Shown: positions 42,358-53,533 of the stretch, in pieces
Position numbering within the stretch: position 1 is the first letter of the stretch
Layout of the letters: each line of letters starts with the position of its first letter
The notes under the pieces: model-generated
Database searches by the model: none
Told to the model about the DNA's origin: nothing
Seen by the model: only the letters and a program-made list of their open reading frames with translations
Origin: Bacillus suaedaesalsae
GTDB lineage: Bacteria > Bacillota > Bacilli > Bacillales > SA4
DNA length: 64,000 nt
Reading direction: 5' to 3'
Assembly (NCBI RefSeq): GCF_016890225.1
Contig: NZ_JAFELM010000036.1
Span: forward strand, 112,537-176,536
Program-made: the position numbers and the translations under genes

Positions 42358-43353
42358 TTATGTCGTAGTACGCTTCCATTCTTTAATTTCTTCATAATCT
42401 TTTAAAATTTTGTACAGAAGTGATGCCACTTTATTTGTATCATGGCGAATGACATCTTCGTTGTATTGAATTATTTTATCATGAATAATCTCTAAACCTA
42501 AAGCAGTAAGTTTGTTAATGTCATAAATAACTGGTTTTGCTAGTTCTTTTGCGTACTTATCTTGGACAGAATGAGGAACTTCCTCATCGTTCACAAGAAT
42601 TGTATCGATAAAAGAACTGCCCATATGACGATAGAGTGCTTCAACATGGTCACTAGCTGAATAGTTTAATGTTTCTCCTGCCTGTGTCATGACATTACAA
42701 ATGTATACTTTCCTACCTTTGGCTTTCACGATTTCTTCGCCAATTTTCGGTACTAGTAGGTTTGGCAAAATACTTGTATATAAGCTTCCCGGTCCAATAA
42801 TGATTAAGTCTGCACGCCTAATTTCCCGAATAGTTTCATATAATGGCTCAATTTTTTCAGGAGTTAAAAATACACGTTTGATTTTACTTCCGTGATAGGG
42901 AATTTTTGACTCACCCGAAACAATTGTGCCATCTTCCATTTCTGCATGAAGAACAACACTTCGGTTCGCAGCAGGAAGAACTTTTCCTTTTACATTTAGA
43001 ACCTTACTCATTTCTCGGATGGCATGCATGAAGTCACCCGTAATATCAGTAAGTGCTGCTAAGAGAAGATTACCTAATGCATGACCTGAAAGCCCATTTC
43101 CTGTTGTAAAACGGTGTTGAAACAGTTCCACAACAAGTGGCTCCACATCAGATAAAGCAGCTAGAACATTGCGAATATCACCAGGAGGAGGAATATCTAA
43201 TTCATCACGAAGGCGCCCCGAACTCCCGCCATCATCAGCTACCGTAACAATCGCCGATAAGTGCACAGGATATTCCTTTAGCCCACGAAGTAAGACAGGT
43301 AAACCTGTTCCACCTCCAATGATGACAATACGAGGTAATTTTGGATTGACCAT
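42358..43353 (-). CDS. yvcK: YvcK (gluconeogenesis factor / CofD-like)
   Basis: This 331-residue CofD-fold protein has the N-terminal motif GGGTGLPVLLRGLK and VTVADDGGSSGRLR. It binds UDP-sugars and is needed for growth on gluconeogenic carbon and for proper wall morphology in B. subtilis. Its ATG overlaps the rapZ stop by one base. Confidence 0.95.
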   Translation of the reverse strand: MVNPKLPRIVIIGGGTGLPVLLRGLKEYPVHLSAIVTVADDGGSSGRLRDELDIPPPGDIRNVLAALSDVEPLVVELFQHRFTTGNGLSGHALGNLLLAALTDITGDFMHAIREMSKVLNVKGKVLPAANRSVVLHAEMEDGTIVSGESKIPYHGSKIKRVFLTPEKIEPLYETIREIRRADLIIIGPGSLYTSILPNLLVPKIGEEIVKAKGRKVYICNVMTQAGETLNYSASDHVEALYRHMGSSFIDTILVNDEEVPHSVQDKYAKELAKPVIYDINKLTALGLEIIHDKIIQYNEDVIRHDTNKVASLLYKILKDYEEIKEWKRTTT

Positions 43354-44243
43354 CAGCGACGTTCCTTTCTCCTTTCAATATCACGATGCGAGATATGAGT
43401 TTTGTAATCTTCTTCAAAATGGTGTCCGATTTTTTCAGTAAGTGCTACAGATCTGTGCTGTCCACCTGTACATCCAATTGCAATGACGAGCTGGCTTTTT
43501 CCTTCTCTTTTATAATGTGGCAGCATGAACGTTAATAAGTCGATTACTTTTTCTAGGAATTTGTTCGTTTCGTTCCATTTCAATACATACGTTGAAACTT
43601 CTTCATCTAAGCCTGTTTGTGGTCTCATATGATCAATGTAGTGAGGATTTGGTAGGAAGCGTACATCAAATACTAAATCAGCATCAATTGGGATTCCGTA
43701 TTTAAAGCCAAATGATAAGACATTTACTGTGAAAACTTGCTTACTATGAGCAGCAAATTGAGAAGAAATTTTTTCTCTTAGTTCACGTGGTTTTAGATCT
43801 GACGTATCTAAAATAATTTGAGCACGGCCCTTTAATTCTTCTAACAACTCTCGTTCTAACCCAATTCCCTTAAGCGGAGACTCATTTGGAGCTAATGGAT
43901 GTGAACGTCTTGTTTCTTTGTAACGTGTAACAAGTGCGGCATCCTTTGCATCTAAAAATAAGATTTGCGGTGTTATCCAAGATTTTTCAGATATATCATC
44001 AAGCGCTTCTAGTAAGCTTTCAAAAAAGTCACGTCCACGCAAGTCCATGACGAGCGCTACTTTGTTCATTTTACTGCCGGATTCCTTCATTAACTCTAAA
44101 AATTTTGGTAGTAGTGTTGGAGGTAAGTTATCAACACAGAAATAACCTAAATCTTCTAAGCTTTGGATGGCAACCGTTTTTCCGGCACCAGACATTCCCG
44201 TAATTATGACCATTTGTACATCTTGTACAGCCCCAGTACTCAT
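43353..44243 (-). CDS. rapZ: RNase adaptor / nucleotide-binding protein RapZ (YvcJ)
   Basis: This 296-residue P-loop protein has Walker A GMSGAGKT (16-23), a second nucleotide segment with DLRGRDFFE, and the C-terminal family motif [11 protein letters not shown]. YvcJ binds and hydrolyses ATP and GTP. In E. coli the homologue guides RNase E to GlmZ; in Bacillus the role is less defined (competence effects). Confidence 0.95.
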   Translation of the reverse strand: MSTGAVQDVQMVIITGMSGAGKTVAIQSLEDLGYFCVDNLPPTLLPKFLELMKESGSKMNKVALVMDLRGRDFFESLLEALDDISEKSWITPQILFLDAKDAALVTRYKETRRSHPLAPNESPLKGIGLERELLEELKGRAQIILDTSDLKPRELREKISSQFAAHSKQVFTVNVLSFGFKYGIPIDADLVFDVRFLPNPHYIDHMRPQTGLDEEVSTYVLKWNETNKFLEKVIDLLTFMLPHYKREGKSQLVIAIGCTGGQHRSVALTEKIGHHFEEDYKTHISHRDIERRKERR

Positions 44244-44270
44244 AAACTTTTGCCTCCCTCATGAAATGTA

Positions 44271-44729
44271 TTAGCTAGGATCTAAACGATAAGAAAGTAA
44301 TTCAAAATCGGGTGTATACGTGAACGTCCCGTATATAATCCCTGAAGCTCTAGATACGAAGTCAATGATATGATAATCACCAGGAGCCATCGGCAAAGAC
44401 GCAACTTTCTCTAATTCATGCCACGCGATTTTCCCTTCCTCTGACTCGTCTACATTTTCACCATGATAATCTGTTGCAAGGAACGTAAACATCATCCATT
44501 CAGAAACTGTCTGTCCGTTCTCTTGAATAATGATCGTAAAGATTCCCTTTAACGTCGGATCCTTTAGGAATATCCCCGTCTCTTCTCTATATTCTCGCAC
44601 GACTGTATCTCTAACCGATTCACCCGGCTCCATTTTCCCACCAGGAGCAACCCACCAGCCACGTCGTGGTTTTTGTAGTAACAATACTTCATTATCTTTT
44701 AGCAAAACACAATTTGTTACTCGTTGCAC
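44271..44729 (-). CDS. yvcI: Nudix hydrolase YvcI
   Basis: The Nudix box GGKMEPGESVRDTVVREYRE followed by ETGI spans residues 30-53 of the 152-residue product. I choose GTG at 44727-44729 (VQRVTNCVLL) because GAGGTGAG lies four bases before it and because the longer frame would begin inside the operon promoter. It hydrolyses a nucleoside diphosphate derivative; the substrate is unknown. It is the first gene of the yvcI-rapZ-yvcK-whiA-crh operon. Confidence 0.9.
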   Translation of the reverse strand: MQRVTNCVLLKDNEVLLLQKPRRGWWVAPGGKMEPGESVRDTVVREYREETGIFLKDPTLKGIFTIIIQENGQTVSEWMMFTFLATDYHGENVDESEEGKIAWHELEKVASLPMAPGDYHIIDFVSRASGIIYGTFTYTPDFELLSYRLDPS

Positions 44730-44781
44730 TCTTCTCACCTCACTCGTAGTATGCTTTTTGTCCGCATATATTGTTATGTTC

Positions 44782-44810
44782 ATTATACTATTATTCATTT
44801 GCTACAACAA
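44782..44810 (-). promoter_or_regulatory. Sigma-A promoter of the yvcI operon
   Basis: TTGTTG, 17 bases, TATAAT on the minus strand, about 50 bases upstream of the GTG start. Confidence 0.75.
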
Positions 44811-44932
44811 TGAACGGAATATGTTGAATTTGAAAAGAAATTTCTATGTACTATGTATGAATTGTTTAATACGTGATGGTACTCATGCGTTTTGTATTTG
44901 AACATATTTTCCGGCATATATGCCTGAATGCC

Positions 44933-44965
44933 AAAAAAAGAGGCACGGGATATCCCGTGCCCAAA
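44933..44965 (-). terminator. trxB terminator
   Basis: GGGCACGGGA/TCCCGTGCC palindrome followed by TCTTTTTTTGG on the minus strand. Confidence 0.92.
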
Positions 44966-45059
44966 ACGTCTATCTATAAAAGGGGGTCAATTACTTAGGT
45001 ATATCATATCCTAAATATATTTCATCCATGTTACAACAGGGTTAAAACCTCGTTACTAA

Positions 45060-46016
<957 letters not shown>

Positions 46017-46120
46017 TTAGCTCATTCCTGCATGATCACTGTTATTAATATAAACAAATCGTTATACCACTATCCTATAAAAGTCAGTGTAAAACGTCTA
46101 CAAATTTGCTCAAAGTGTAT

Positions 46121-46153
46121 CGACAAGTGCCAGGCACCACCCGAAATTTGTCG
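46121..46153. repeat. Dispersed GTGCC palindrome, copy 3
   Basis: CGACAA...GTGCCAGGCAC...TTGTCG. Same right flank (CCCGAAATTTGTCG) as copies 2 and 4, with the left arm shortened. Confidence 0.7.
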
Positions 46154-46157
46154 AATA

Positions 46158-46211
46158 AAAAGAGGCTGTTCCTAAAGTCATGAATAGATGACTCTTGGGA
46201 CAGCCTCTTTT
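46158..46211. terminator. Large hairpin (GAGGCTGT palindrome)
   Basis: AAAAAGAGGCTGT and ACAGCCTCTTTTT arms around a partly paired middle, T-runs on both sides. Could act as a terminator in either direction. Confidence 0.65.
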
Positions 46212-46219
46212 TATTTCTA

Positions 46220-46550
46220 ATAGGTAATAAATTGTTAAATTTAATAGGATGTCCGTTCCATTCCGCTCCAGACACTTGCTTTCCGCGGGGAGAAAGTCGA
46301 TCCTCCTCGGCTTTGCCTGCGGGGCCAGAGACCTTTTCTCTTGCTCCCGCAGGAGTCAAGTGTCTTGCGCTCCATTACACTAAGTAGTAGATAGGAAATT
46401 ACATTAGAAAAGTATTACTACAACAAAACAATTCAAAAAAAAAAATTGTTTTTAATATCCACAACAACATACCCATTTTATTACGAAAACAACAAAACAA
46501 AATAGCTGACTTTAAAAGGTCGTCATTTAACGACCTTTTGAGTCAGCCTC
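46220..46550. repeat. Long dispersed repeat, copy 1
   Basis: Begins TAGGTAATAAATTGTTAA and contains GTCCGTTCCATTCCGCTCC, AGACACTTGCTTTCCGCGGGG, CCTCCTCGGCTTTGCCTGCG and the mirror half CCCGCAGGAGTCAAGTGTCT. It ends with the GCTGACT...AGTCAGC hairpin that terminates the yvcD-like gene. The same order occurs at 59578-59862. Confidence 0.8.
46505..46547 (-). terminator. Terminator of the TPR-protein gene
   Basis: GCTGACT and AGTCAGC outer arms with inner AAAAGGTCG/CGACCTTTT, followed on the minus strand by TATTTTGTTTTG. Confidence 0.88.
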
Positions 46551-47908
46551 TAGTTTTGTAGGTATGATAACAGCATTGTGATGTACTTGCTTGTTGTGCT
46601 TGTAGAGATGTTGTAGGTTTCGGAGACTGCCTTTTTTGTTGGGGCAGCACCGTGTTTTTTTAGGTACATATATTCTACGGCTGCAGCGAGTGCTGATGTA
46701 TTTCGTAGCTTCTCGACTGGCAGTTGGGGTAGTAGCTGGAACCATACCATTAAAATATTGGATAAGTCCATATCGTTTTGGTAACGACTATATAATAAGT
46801 CTGCAACTAAGAAGCCTTTTTGGAATAGCACTTCTTCTACGTGCTCTAGTTCATGACTTTTTTGCTCTTTCATTCTTAAGTAGTACGTCAAAATTTCTTT
46901 CACAGCAAAGGTTTCAAGGTCTTCTTCCGTACGTTCCCATGGTGCTAAGCCTTTTTTATCAGGCTGGGCTATGAGTACTTTTTTCCAACTTTGCTCAGCA
47001 AGCTTCTCATGCTTCATGTGATAGGCTGAATAGGATAACCAGTAAAAGAATGTTGCATCACCCTCGAAGCCTGAACGTTTTAACGACAGCAACCATGGAA
47101 ACGCAAGGTCATATTTTCCTACCATTCCAAAGGTCGCTCCTAATTTATAACGATGTTCAATCAAAATCGGGTGAACATTTTTCAACTGGCCAACTAGCTG
47201 CTCTACCTTTTCGTCTTCTCGCAAATAAAAATAAATCACAAGTTTATTACACAAGGCATGTAAGTTGCCTGGATTCTTTTCCAACACATCATCTAGTAAG
47301 CTCAATGCTTTCTCTACTTCACCGATGTAAAAATGAGCTAGCGCTAAGTTATTATGAGCAGACCAGAACTGCGGGTGCCCCTCTAACAACTCATTAAACA
47401 CATCAATTGCAGCGTGAAATTCTCCCGCTTCCATCAATTGACGAGCATGATCTTGTAAAAAAATCACATCATCTTCATCTTCGTCTCCATCCGCCTCAAT
47501 TGACAACACATCAAGTAAATCTTCTGTATCTTCAATAAACTCGCCGTCTGGTGCAAGTTGAACGTATTTCAACGCATGTTTCTTTGCCTCTTGGAATAAA
47601 CCAAGATGAGCATAATTGCTAGACATAAAATAATAGCACTCTACCATATCTGGATCCAATTCTTCTATCACAATACGTAAGTATTCAATGGAAACTTGAT
47701 ATTGACCTGTATCGGCTAAAACAGCCGCCAGCTGACAAAGAATAAACGGTTCTTCTGGGTCCAGCTCATGAGCTCGCTTCAACAAATATATTGCTCGCTC
47801 ATACTCAAAGTTTCTATATGCACGTAAGCCCTTCTTAAAGTAATGCTCACTATCTATATGAAAGGGAAGTATAATTGCCTTTTCCTTCGTTGCCCCTATC
47901 TTACTCAT
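46550..47908 (-). CDS. yvcD: Tetratricopeptide repeat protein (YvcD-like)
   Basis: This 452-residue cytoplasmic protein has TPR-type helical pairs at about residues 22-130 and 160-250 (ALRAYRNFEYERAIYLLKRA-like unit, then ALAHFYIGEVEKALSLLDDV). The C-terminal region (about 400-452) has a helix-turn-helix-like segment. Its place next to trxB matches B. subtilis yvcD. Protein-protein interaction is expected and its partner is unknown. Confidence 0.82.
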   Translation of the reverse strand: MSKIGATKEKAIILPFHIDSEHYFKKGLRAYRNFEYERAIYLLKRAHELDPEEPFILCQLAAVLADTGQYQVSIEYLRIVIEELDPDMVECYYFMSSNYAHLGLFQEAKKHALKYVQLAPDGEFIEDTEDLLDVLSIEADGDEDEDDVIFLQDHARQLMEAGEFHAAIDVFNELLEGHPQFWSAHNNLALAHFYIGEVEKALSLLDDVLEKNPGNLHALCNKLVIYFYLREDEKVEQLVGQLKNVHPILIEHRYKLGATFGMVGKYDLAFPWLLSLKRSGFEGDATFFYWLSYSAYHMKHEKLAEQSWKKVLIAQPDKKGLAPWERTEEDLETFAVKEILTYYLRMKEQKSHELEHVEEVLFQKGFLVADLLYSRYQNDMDLSNILMVWFQLLPQLPVEKLRNTSALAAAVEYMYLKKHGAAPTKKAVSETYNISTSTTSKYITMLLSYLQN

Positions 47909-48302
47909 CCGATCCTCCGTTCCCTAAACCTGTAACGGTTTTACGCATCTATAATCGAACTATAAGTATAACACACTTACAACAATGGTGACAGATAGGG
48001 AGCACGTTATGGTGAAAATTGTCGAGGGATAACGATCTTCTCGTATTAGAAAGACTAAGCTAGCACCATGTCCTTGACGCAGGTGATAGCTTAGTCTTTC
48101 TAATAAATTATGATAACTCAAAAAACAAAGGCTAGTGCTTAGTCAATTGACATTACACTAACCTTACTCAGCGGGTACTTGTTCTTCATAAACGGTTGCT
48201 TTCTTGCATGATGGACCAATATTTCCTCAAATCTATGAATGATTAATAAAGCGACTTGACTCATAGTAATAATGCTTACGAAAAGAGCGTGGTTAAAATG
48301 AA
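47909..48302. other. Intergenic region between yvcD and hisIE
   Basis: Holds the long palindrome at 48045-48104. A 41-codon minus-strand frame at 48139-48264 (MSQVALLIIHRFEEIL...) has a plain ATG but no ribosome site, so I do not call it a gene. It may be the tail of a lost gene. Confidence 0.6.
48045..48104. repeat. Long palindrome after the histidine operon
   Basis: Perfect 18-base arms ATTAGAAAGACTAAGCTA/TAGCTTAGTCTTTCTAAT, with inner GCACC/GGTG, around a 24-base centre. It could end his-operon transcripts, though it lies about 200 bases past the stop and has no long T-run. Confidence 0.75.
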
Positions 48303-48917
48303 CTACTTCTTATGACGTTCCGCTAATGCCTCTAACACTCTGTCAAACGGTAGCTTTTGCTCCTGGAACAAAACCAGCAGATGGTAAAGCAAATCGGCAA
48401 CTTCCCACGTTAACTCTTCTTGGTCACGATTTTTCGCAGCGATGATCACTTCACTTGCTTCTTCTCCAACCTTTTTAAGAATCTTATCCACGCCTTTTTC
48501 AAACAAGTACGTAGTATAAGCACCTTCTGGCATTTCCTTTTCACGCGCTGCAATGACTCGTTCCAACTCATTTAAAATTGCAAATCGGTCTTCAGTAGTT
48601 GCCTTTTCCCCCTCTAACACCTTTGTAAAACAGGAGTACGTCCCATTATGACAAGCTGGCCCTGTGGGAATAACTTGAACAAGAATTGAATCTTGATCAC
48701 AATCATATGTCATAGATACGATTTGTTGTGTATTTCCGCTCGTTGCACCTTTGTGCCAAAGCTCCTGACGTGATCGACTATAAAACCACGTCTCCCCACT
48801 TTCTAATGATTTCTCCAAAGACTCCTTGTTCATATAAGCAAGAGTGAGTACTTCCTTACTGACCGCATCCTGTACGATGGCTGGCACTAGCCCTTTTTCA
48901 TCCCATTTGATATTCAA
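48303..48917 (-). CDS. hisI: Bifunctional phosphoribosyl-AMP cyclohydrolase / phosphoribosyl-ATP pyrophosphatase
   Basis: This 204-residue fusion (HisIE) has the HisI cyclohydrolase domain at about 1-105 with zinc ligands in [11 protein letters not shown] and [10 protein letters not shown], then the HisE pyrophosphatase domain at about 115-204 ([15 protein letters not shown]). It catalyses steps 2 and 3 of histidine synthesis. Overlaps hisF by four bases; last gene of the operon. Confidence 0.97.
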   Translation of the reverse strand: MNIKWDEKGLVPAIVQDAVSKEVLTLAYMNKESLEKSLESGETWFYSRSRQELWHKGATSGNTQQIVSMTYDCDQDSILVQVIPTGPACHNGTYSCFTKVLEGEKATTEDRFAILNELERVIAAREKEMPEGAYTTYLFEKGVDKILKKVGEEASEVIIAAKNRDQEELTWEVADLLYHLLVLFQEQKLPFDRVLEALAERHKK

Positions 48918-49672
48918 CGAATACTCACTCCTTTTTCTTTTAGATAGCTTTTTACTTCCTTAACTGATGTTTCTTTATAGTGAAAAATCGAAGCAGCCAG
49001 TGCAGCGTCTGCCAAACCCTCATCGAAAACTTGTGCAAAATGTTCAGCATTTCCCGCTCCACCAGAAGCAATAACTGGGACTGTCACTGCGGAACTAACA
49101 GTTTTCGTTAATTCCACATTAAAACCAGACTTTTCTCCGTCCTTATCCATACTTGTTAGCAAAATTTCTCCCGCACCACGCTTCACAGCTTCCGTCGCCC
49201 AAGCAACAACTTCCCATTCTGTTGCATTTCGACCTCCATGTGTATACACCCGCCATGATTGAAGTTCTTGATCGAAACGAGCATCAATGGCACAAACGAT
49301 ACATTGTGACCCAAAGAAAGTCGCACCTTCATTAATTAAGTCCGGGTTTAGTAAAGCAGCAGTATTAACAGATACTTTATCTGCCCCAGCTCGTAGAATA
49401 CGTTTCATATCCTCAAGCGAATTGATTCCACCGCCAACGGTAAATGGAATAGCAAGCTGCGAGGCTACTTGTTCAACTACTTCGACCATCGTTTTGCGTC
49501 CTTCATGAGAAGCAGAAATATCTAAAAACACAAGTTCATCTGCCCCTTCTTCATCATAAAACTTAGCGAGTTCAACTGGGTCTCCTGCATCACGCAATCC
49601 AACAAATTGCACTCCCTTCACTACTCGGCCATCCTTCACATCTAAACACGGTATAATACGTTTGGCTAACAT
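48914..49672 (-). CDS. hisF: Imidazole glycerol phosphate synthase cyclase subunit
   Basis: This 252-residue TIM barrel uses ammonia delivered by HisH to form imidazole glycerol phosphate and AICAR. Catalytic aspartates are Asp11 (PCLDVKDG) and the one in CAIDARFD near 130. Phosphate-binding TVGGGI and IASGGAG loops are present. Pairs with hisH two genes upstream. Confidence 0.97.
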   Translation of the reverse strand: MLAKRIIPCLDVKDGRVVKGVQFVGLRDAGDPVELAKFYDEEGADELVFLDISASHEGRKTMVEVVEQVASQLAIPFTVGGGINSLEDMKRILRAGADKVSVNTAALLNPDLINEGATFFGSQCIVCAIDARFDQELQSWRVYTHGGRNATEWEVVAWATEAVKRGAGEILLTSMDKDGEKSGFNVELTKTVSSAVTVPVIASGGAGNAEHFAQVFDEGLADAALAASIFHYKETSVKEVKSYLKEKGVSIR

Positions 49673-50394
49673 AGTTCCACAGCTTCCTTGACCGTAAATT
49701 GATTCGTATAAAGAGCTTTACCGACAATTGCTCCAGTCACTCCAACTGACTCAAATTCCTTCAGTTTCAATAGGTCTTCGAGTGAACTAACTCCACCAGA
49801 GGCAATAACAGATTTCCCTGCTAACTTGGCCAGTTCAGCCACAGCCTTAATATTTGGACCCGATAGCATACCATCAGTGGCAATATCGGTAAAGATAAAC
49901 GTCTCTGCACCATATTCAATAAGCTTTAGTGCTAAATCTGTCGCCTTTACCGAAGACGTCTCAATCCAGCCTTCTGTTGCAACATACCCATTTTTCGCAT
50001 CCAAACCGATCGCAATTTTCGAACCATACGTTTGAAGCATCTCTTTTACGAAAGAAGGATTGTTGATCGCTGCACTTCCTAGTATCACTCGATCTACACC
50101 ATTGTTTAAATAGTACTCAACATCTTTTGCTGTTCGAATCCCTCCACCGATTTGAACCTTAGCAGAAAGCTCCTTTGCTACCTTCAAGACGTATTGGTTA
50201 TTTACCGGTTTTCCTTCTTTTGCACCGTCAAGGTCAACCATGTGAATCCAGTTTGCCCCTTGCTCTGCAAAAAGAGAAGCCATGTCAAAAGGGGAATCTC
50301 CGTACACCGTTTCTTTCTCATAATCGCCCTGTAGCAACCGTACGCATTTCCCACCGCGCATATCAATTGCCGGGTATATTGTGAAATTTGACAT
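49666..50394 (-). CDS. hisA: ProFAR isomerase
   Basis: This 242-residue TIM barrel, homologous to HisF, catalyses the Amadori rearrangement of ProFAR to [22 protein letters not shown] near the start, QIGGGIR and ASGGVSS phosphate loops, FTDIATDGM catalytic region. Overlaps hisF by seven bases. Confidence 0.97.
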   Translation of the reverse strand: MSNFTIYPAIDMRGGKCVRLLQGDYEKETVYGDSPFDMASLFAEQGANWIHMVDLDGAKEGKPVNNQYVLKVAKELSAKVQIGGGIRTAKDVEYYLNNGVDRVILGSAAINNPSFVKEMLQTYGSKIAIGLDAKNGYVATEGWIETSSVKATDLALKLIEYGAETFIFTDIATDGMLSGPNIKAVAELAKLAGKSVIASGGVSSLEDLLKLKEFESVGVTGAIVGKALYTNQFTVKEAVELC

Positions 50395-51027
50395 CTACTC
50401 TCTCCCCTTTTCCACGATTTTCGCAAAATTTTGAAGGATCTCAATCCCAAGATCCCCACTTTTCTCTGGGTGAAATTGTGTACCAAACACATTTCCTTTT
50501 CCAACTACAGCCGGAACGTTGACATCATACTCGCTAGAAGCTAATACAACATCCTTATCTTGTGTACTCACATGATACGAGTGCACGAAGTAAACATAGC
50601 CTTGCTCAACACCTGATAAAAGTGGACTCTCATGATGAAACTTTAATTCATTCCACCCCATATGCGGCACTTTATAAGGAGTTCCTTCTTCATCTTCACC
50701 ACGGAACCGAACAACACGACCTTGTAAAAGTCCGAGACCCTTTGTTAAACCGTTCTCTTCACTTTCCTCAAACAACAACTGCATCCCTAAGCAAATACCA
50801 AGTAATGGCTTTCCTTGCGAAACTTGCATCTTAATATATTCCGTTAACCCTGTTTCATTTAAAATGTGCATCGCATCTTTAAACGACCCTACTCCTGGCA
50901 ATAGGAGACCATCAGCTTTCACAAGCTCATTGTGATCACCGGATATCATGTATTTATAATTCAAACGTTCAAGAGCTTTACTGACGCTAAATAAATTTCC
51001 CATTCCATAATCGATAATTCCGATCAT
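50395..51027 (-). CDS. hisH: Imidazole glycerol phosphate synthase glutamine amidotransferase subunit
   Basis: This 210-residue class I amidotransferase has nucleophile Cys79 in GICLGMQLL, triad His and Glu in [10 protein letters not shown] near 185, and oxyanion region LLPGVGSF. It feeds ammonia to HisF. Sits directly before hisA. Confidence 0.97.
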   Translation of the reverse strand: MIGIIDYGMGNLFSVSKALERLNYKYMISGDHNELVKADGLLLPGVGSFKDAMHILNETGLTEYIKMQVSQGKPLLGICLGMQLLFEESEENGLTKGLGLLQGRVVRFRGEDEEGTPYKVPHMGWNELKFHHESPLLSGVEQGYVYFVHSYHVSTQDKDVVLASSEYDVNVPAVVGKGNVFGTQFHPEKSGDLGIEILQNFAKIVEKGRE

Positions 51028-51621
51028 TTATAACATTCCCTTCGTTGATGGAACCCCCTTAATTCGTGGGTCAATCGTCGTTGCCTCATCTAATGCGCGT
51101 CCTAATGCTTTAAAGATAGCTTCAATAATATGGTGAGTATTTTGACCATAATGTACGATCACATGCAGGTTCATGCGAGCTTCTAATGCAAGCTTCCATA
51201 AAAACTCATGAACAAGCTCTGTATCAAATGTTCCTACTTTTTGACTTGGAAATTGTGCGCGAAACTCTAAATGAGGACGGTTGCTTAAATCTACTACGAC
51301 TTGCGCGAGTGCCTCATCCATCGGAACAAAGGCATTTCCGTATCGTTTAATTCCTTTTTTATCGCCAAGAGCTTCTTTTAACGCAATTCCTAAACAAATT
51401 CCAATATCTTCAGTTGTATGGTGGTCATCAATTTCGATATCACCGTTGGCGTCGACAGTTAAATTAAATTGTCCATGCTTTGTAAACAGATCGAGCATAT
51501 GATTCATGAAGGGAACGCTTGTAGCTAGGGATGATTGTCCTTCTCCATCTATCGCAAAGTTCAACCTAATTTGTGTTTCATTCGTATTACGTTCAATGAC
51601 GGCTTCGCGTACAGTTGTCAT
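51028..51621 (-). CDS. hisB: Imidazoleglycerol-phosphate dehydratase
   Basis: This 197-residue Mn2+ enzyme has metal-binding motifs [22 protein letters not shown] and the mirrored [19 protein letters not shown]. It has no phosphatase domain, as usual in Bacillus where HisJ does that step. Confidence 0.97.
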   Translation of the reverse strand: MTTVREAVIERNTNETQIRLNFAIDGEGQSSLATSVPFMNHMLDLFTKHGQFNLTVDANGDIEIDDHHTTEDIGICLGIALKEALGDKKGIKRYGNAFVPMDEALAQVVVDLSNRPHLEFRAQFPSQKVGTFDTELVHEFLWKLALEARMNLHVIVHYGQNTHHIIEAIFKALGRALDEATTIDPRIKGVPSTKGML

Positions 51622-52892
51622 TTCGTTTCCTCCAATCGGTATTCTACTGCTCTCGCATGTGCTTCTAATCCTTCTAATCTTGCAAAGGCTGCTACCTTAT
51701 GACCGTTTTCCAGCATCGCTTGTTTGCTATATGAGATAATGCTCGATTTTTTTGTAAACTCATCTACATTTAACGGACTTGAAAATCGTGCCGTTCCATT
51801 CGTTGGTAATACATGATTCGGTCCTGCGAAATAATCACCAATTGGCTCTGAGCTGTAACGACCTAAAAAGATTGCACCTGCATGACGAATTTTCCCTACT
51901 AGTGCCATTGGATCTTCTGTTATGATTTCAAGGTGTTCTGGTGCCAGCTCGTTCACTAATTCGACGGCTTCATTCAACGTATCTGTTATATAAATTGCAC
52001 CGTAGTTTTCGATCGACTTACTGGCAATTTCTTTTCTTGGTAAAGTTTCTAGTTGTTTAAATACTTCAGCTTTCACTTCATTTGCTAGAGAAATAGATGA
52101 AGTAACGAGAACACTCGATGCGCGTTCATCATGCTCTGCTTGTGACAGTAGATCTGCTGCTACTTCCTCTGGTCTAGCTGTTTCATCTGCTAACACGACG
52201 ATTTCACTTGGACCTGCAATCATATCAATGGCCACCGTTCCAAATACCTCTCGCTTCGCAAGTGCTACATAAATGTTTCCTGGACCTACTATCTTATCAA
52301 CCTTCTCAATTGATTCCGTTCCGTAAGCTAAGGCTGCAATCGCTTGTGCTCCTCCAACTTTATACATCTCTTGAACTCCTAATTCAGAAGCAGCGACTAC
52401 TACACCGGCTGGTAACTTTCCATCCTTTTGTGGTGGTGAAACCATTACAATTCGTTTCACACCCGCAACTAATGCTGGAATCACGTTCATCAATACGGAT
52501 GATGGGTAAGCCGCTAACCCTCCTGGTACATACACACCTACCGAGTCTAGCGGCGTAATTTTTTGTCCAAGGATTGTTCCATTTTCATCCGTCGTAATCC
52601 AAGATTCTCGTTTCTGACGTGCGTGATAATCCTTTATATTTCGAGCAGCCTCTCGGATAATTTCTAGCATATCTGCACCGAGTTCATTGTAGGCAGTTGT
52701 GATTTCTTCTTCTGTCACACGAAGTTGGTTAAGCTTTACTGCATCAAACTTTTCGGTAAGGGAAAACAGTGCCTCATCACCCTTACGACGAACATCTGCG
52801 ATAATATTGACAACTGCTAGCAATTGCTCCTGTGTACCTTGTTCGATTGTTCTTTTCAGCGTGGCCGCAACCGGATTTTTGATAATGTTCAC
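51618..52892 (-). CDS. hisD: Histidinol dehydrogenase
   Basis: This 424-residue NAD and Zn2+ enzyme catalyses the last two steps of histidine synthesis. Landmarks include [37 protein letters not shown] and [13 protein letters not shown] with zinc ligands, and the catalytic LAPEHLEI. Overlaps both neighbours by four bases. Confidence 0.97.
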   Translation of the reverse strand: MNIIKNPVAATLKRTIEQGTQEQLLAVVNIIADVRRKGDEALFSLTEKFDAVKLNQLRVTEEEITTAYNELGADMLEIIREAARNIKDYHARQKRESWITTDENGTILGQKITPLDSVGVYVPGGLAAYPSSVLMNVIPALVAGVKRIVMVSPPQKDGKLPAGVVVAASELGVQEMYKVGGAQAIAALAYGTESIEKVDKIVGPGNIYVALAKREVFGTVAIDMIAGPSEIVVLADETARPEEVAADLLSQAEHDERASSVLVTSSISLANEVKAEVFKQLETLPRKEIASKSIENYGAIYITDTLNEAVELVNELAPEHLEIITEDPMALVGKIRHAGAIFLGRYSSEPIGDYFAGPNHVLPTNGTARFSSPLNVDEFTKKSSIISYSKQAMLENGHKVAAFARLEGLEAHARAVEYRLEETK

Positions 52893-53533
52893 TGTTCACC
52901 CTCTCCTCTCGTAACAACTTCTGACAGTCTCTCTACTAAGTCATCGATTATTTCATGCTTAACACGGTAGCTCACCGGATTCACGATAACTCTCGTTGTA
53001 ATGTCTACTATTCTTTCTAGTTCAACTAATCCGTTTTCTTTTAACGTTTGACCGCTTGAAACGATATCTACGATTCTATCTGCCAATCCAATTAAAGGCG
53101 CCAGCTCAATAGATCCGTTCAGTTTAATGATTTCAACCTGTTCTCCTTGTTCGCGGAAGTAGCCTGATGCAACATTTGGATATTTGGTCGCTACTTTCGG
53201 GGCAACATCCTGCAGTTTCGCGTTCGGTAGTCCAGCCACTGCGAGATAGCATTGACTTATATTTAAATCAAGCACCTCGTACACATCTCTTTCTTCCTCG
53301 AGCATTACGTCCTTACCGGCGATTCCTACATCAGCTACACCATGCTCAACATAGGTAACCACGTCCATTGGTTTGGCAAGAATGAACTTCATGTTTGCTT
53401 CTTCTATGAAAAGAATGAGTTTACGAGATTCATCGAACTCATGAGGAAGGGGATAGCCCGCTCTTCGGAGGAGTTCTGCCGCTTCTTCAAATATTCTTCC
53501 TTTTGGCATGGCAATTGTTAATACTGAATTCAA
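52889..53533 (-). CDS. hisG: ATP phosphoribosyltransferase, short form catalytic subunit
   Basis: The 214-residue short-form HisG lacks the C-terminal regulatory domain and needs HisZ. It makes the committed step of histidine synthesis (PRPP plus ATP). It carries [19 protein letters not shown] and the PRPP-binding region near the [15 protein letters not shown] segment. The adjacent hisZ fits the octameric HisZ-HisG complex. Confidence 0.97.
   Translation of the reverse strand: MNSVLTIAMPKGRIFEEAAELLRRAGYPLPHEFDESRKLILFIEEANMKFILAKPMDVVTYVEHGVADVGIAGKDVMLEEERDVYEVLDLNISQCYLAVAGLPNAKLQDVAPKVATKYPNVASGYFREQGEQVEIIKLNGSIELAPLIGLADRIVDIVSSGQTLKENGLVELERIVDITTRVIVNPVSYRVKHEIIDDLVERLSEVVTRGEGEQ

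Larger units (their letters stand above)
44730..45059. other. Intergenic region: yvcI promoter and trxB terminator
   Basis: Contains the yvcI promoter on the right of its start and the trxB terminator at 44939-44965. A second short palindrome-like TTAGGTATATC...ATATCCTAA sits at about 44995-45015. No gene seen. Confidence 0.65.

Noticed and set aside
46084..46359. 91-codon frame between trxB and the TPR gene
   Set aside because: Built entirely from palindromic repeats also found elsewhere in the window.
48139..48264. 41-codon frame MSQVALLIIHRFEEIL... downstream of hisIE
   Set aside because: No ribosome site or promoter and no recognised family; may be a decayed gene tail.
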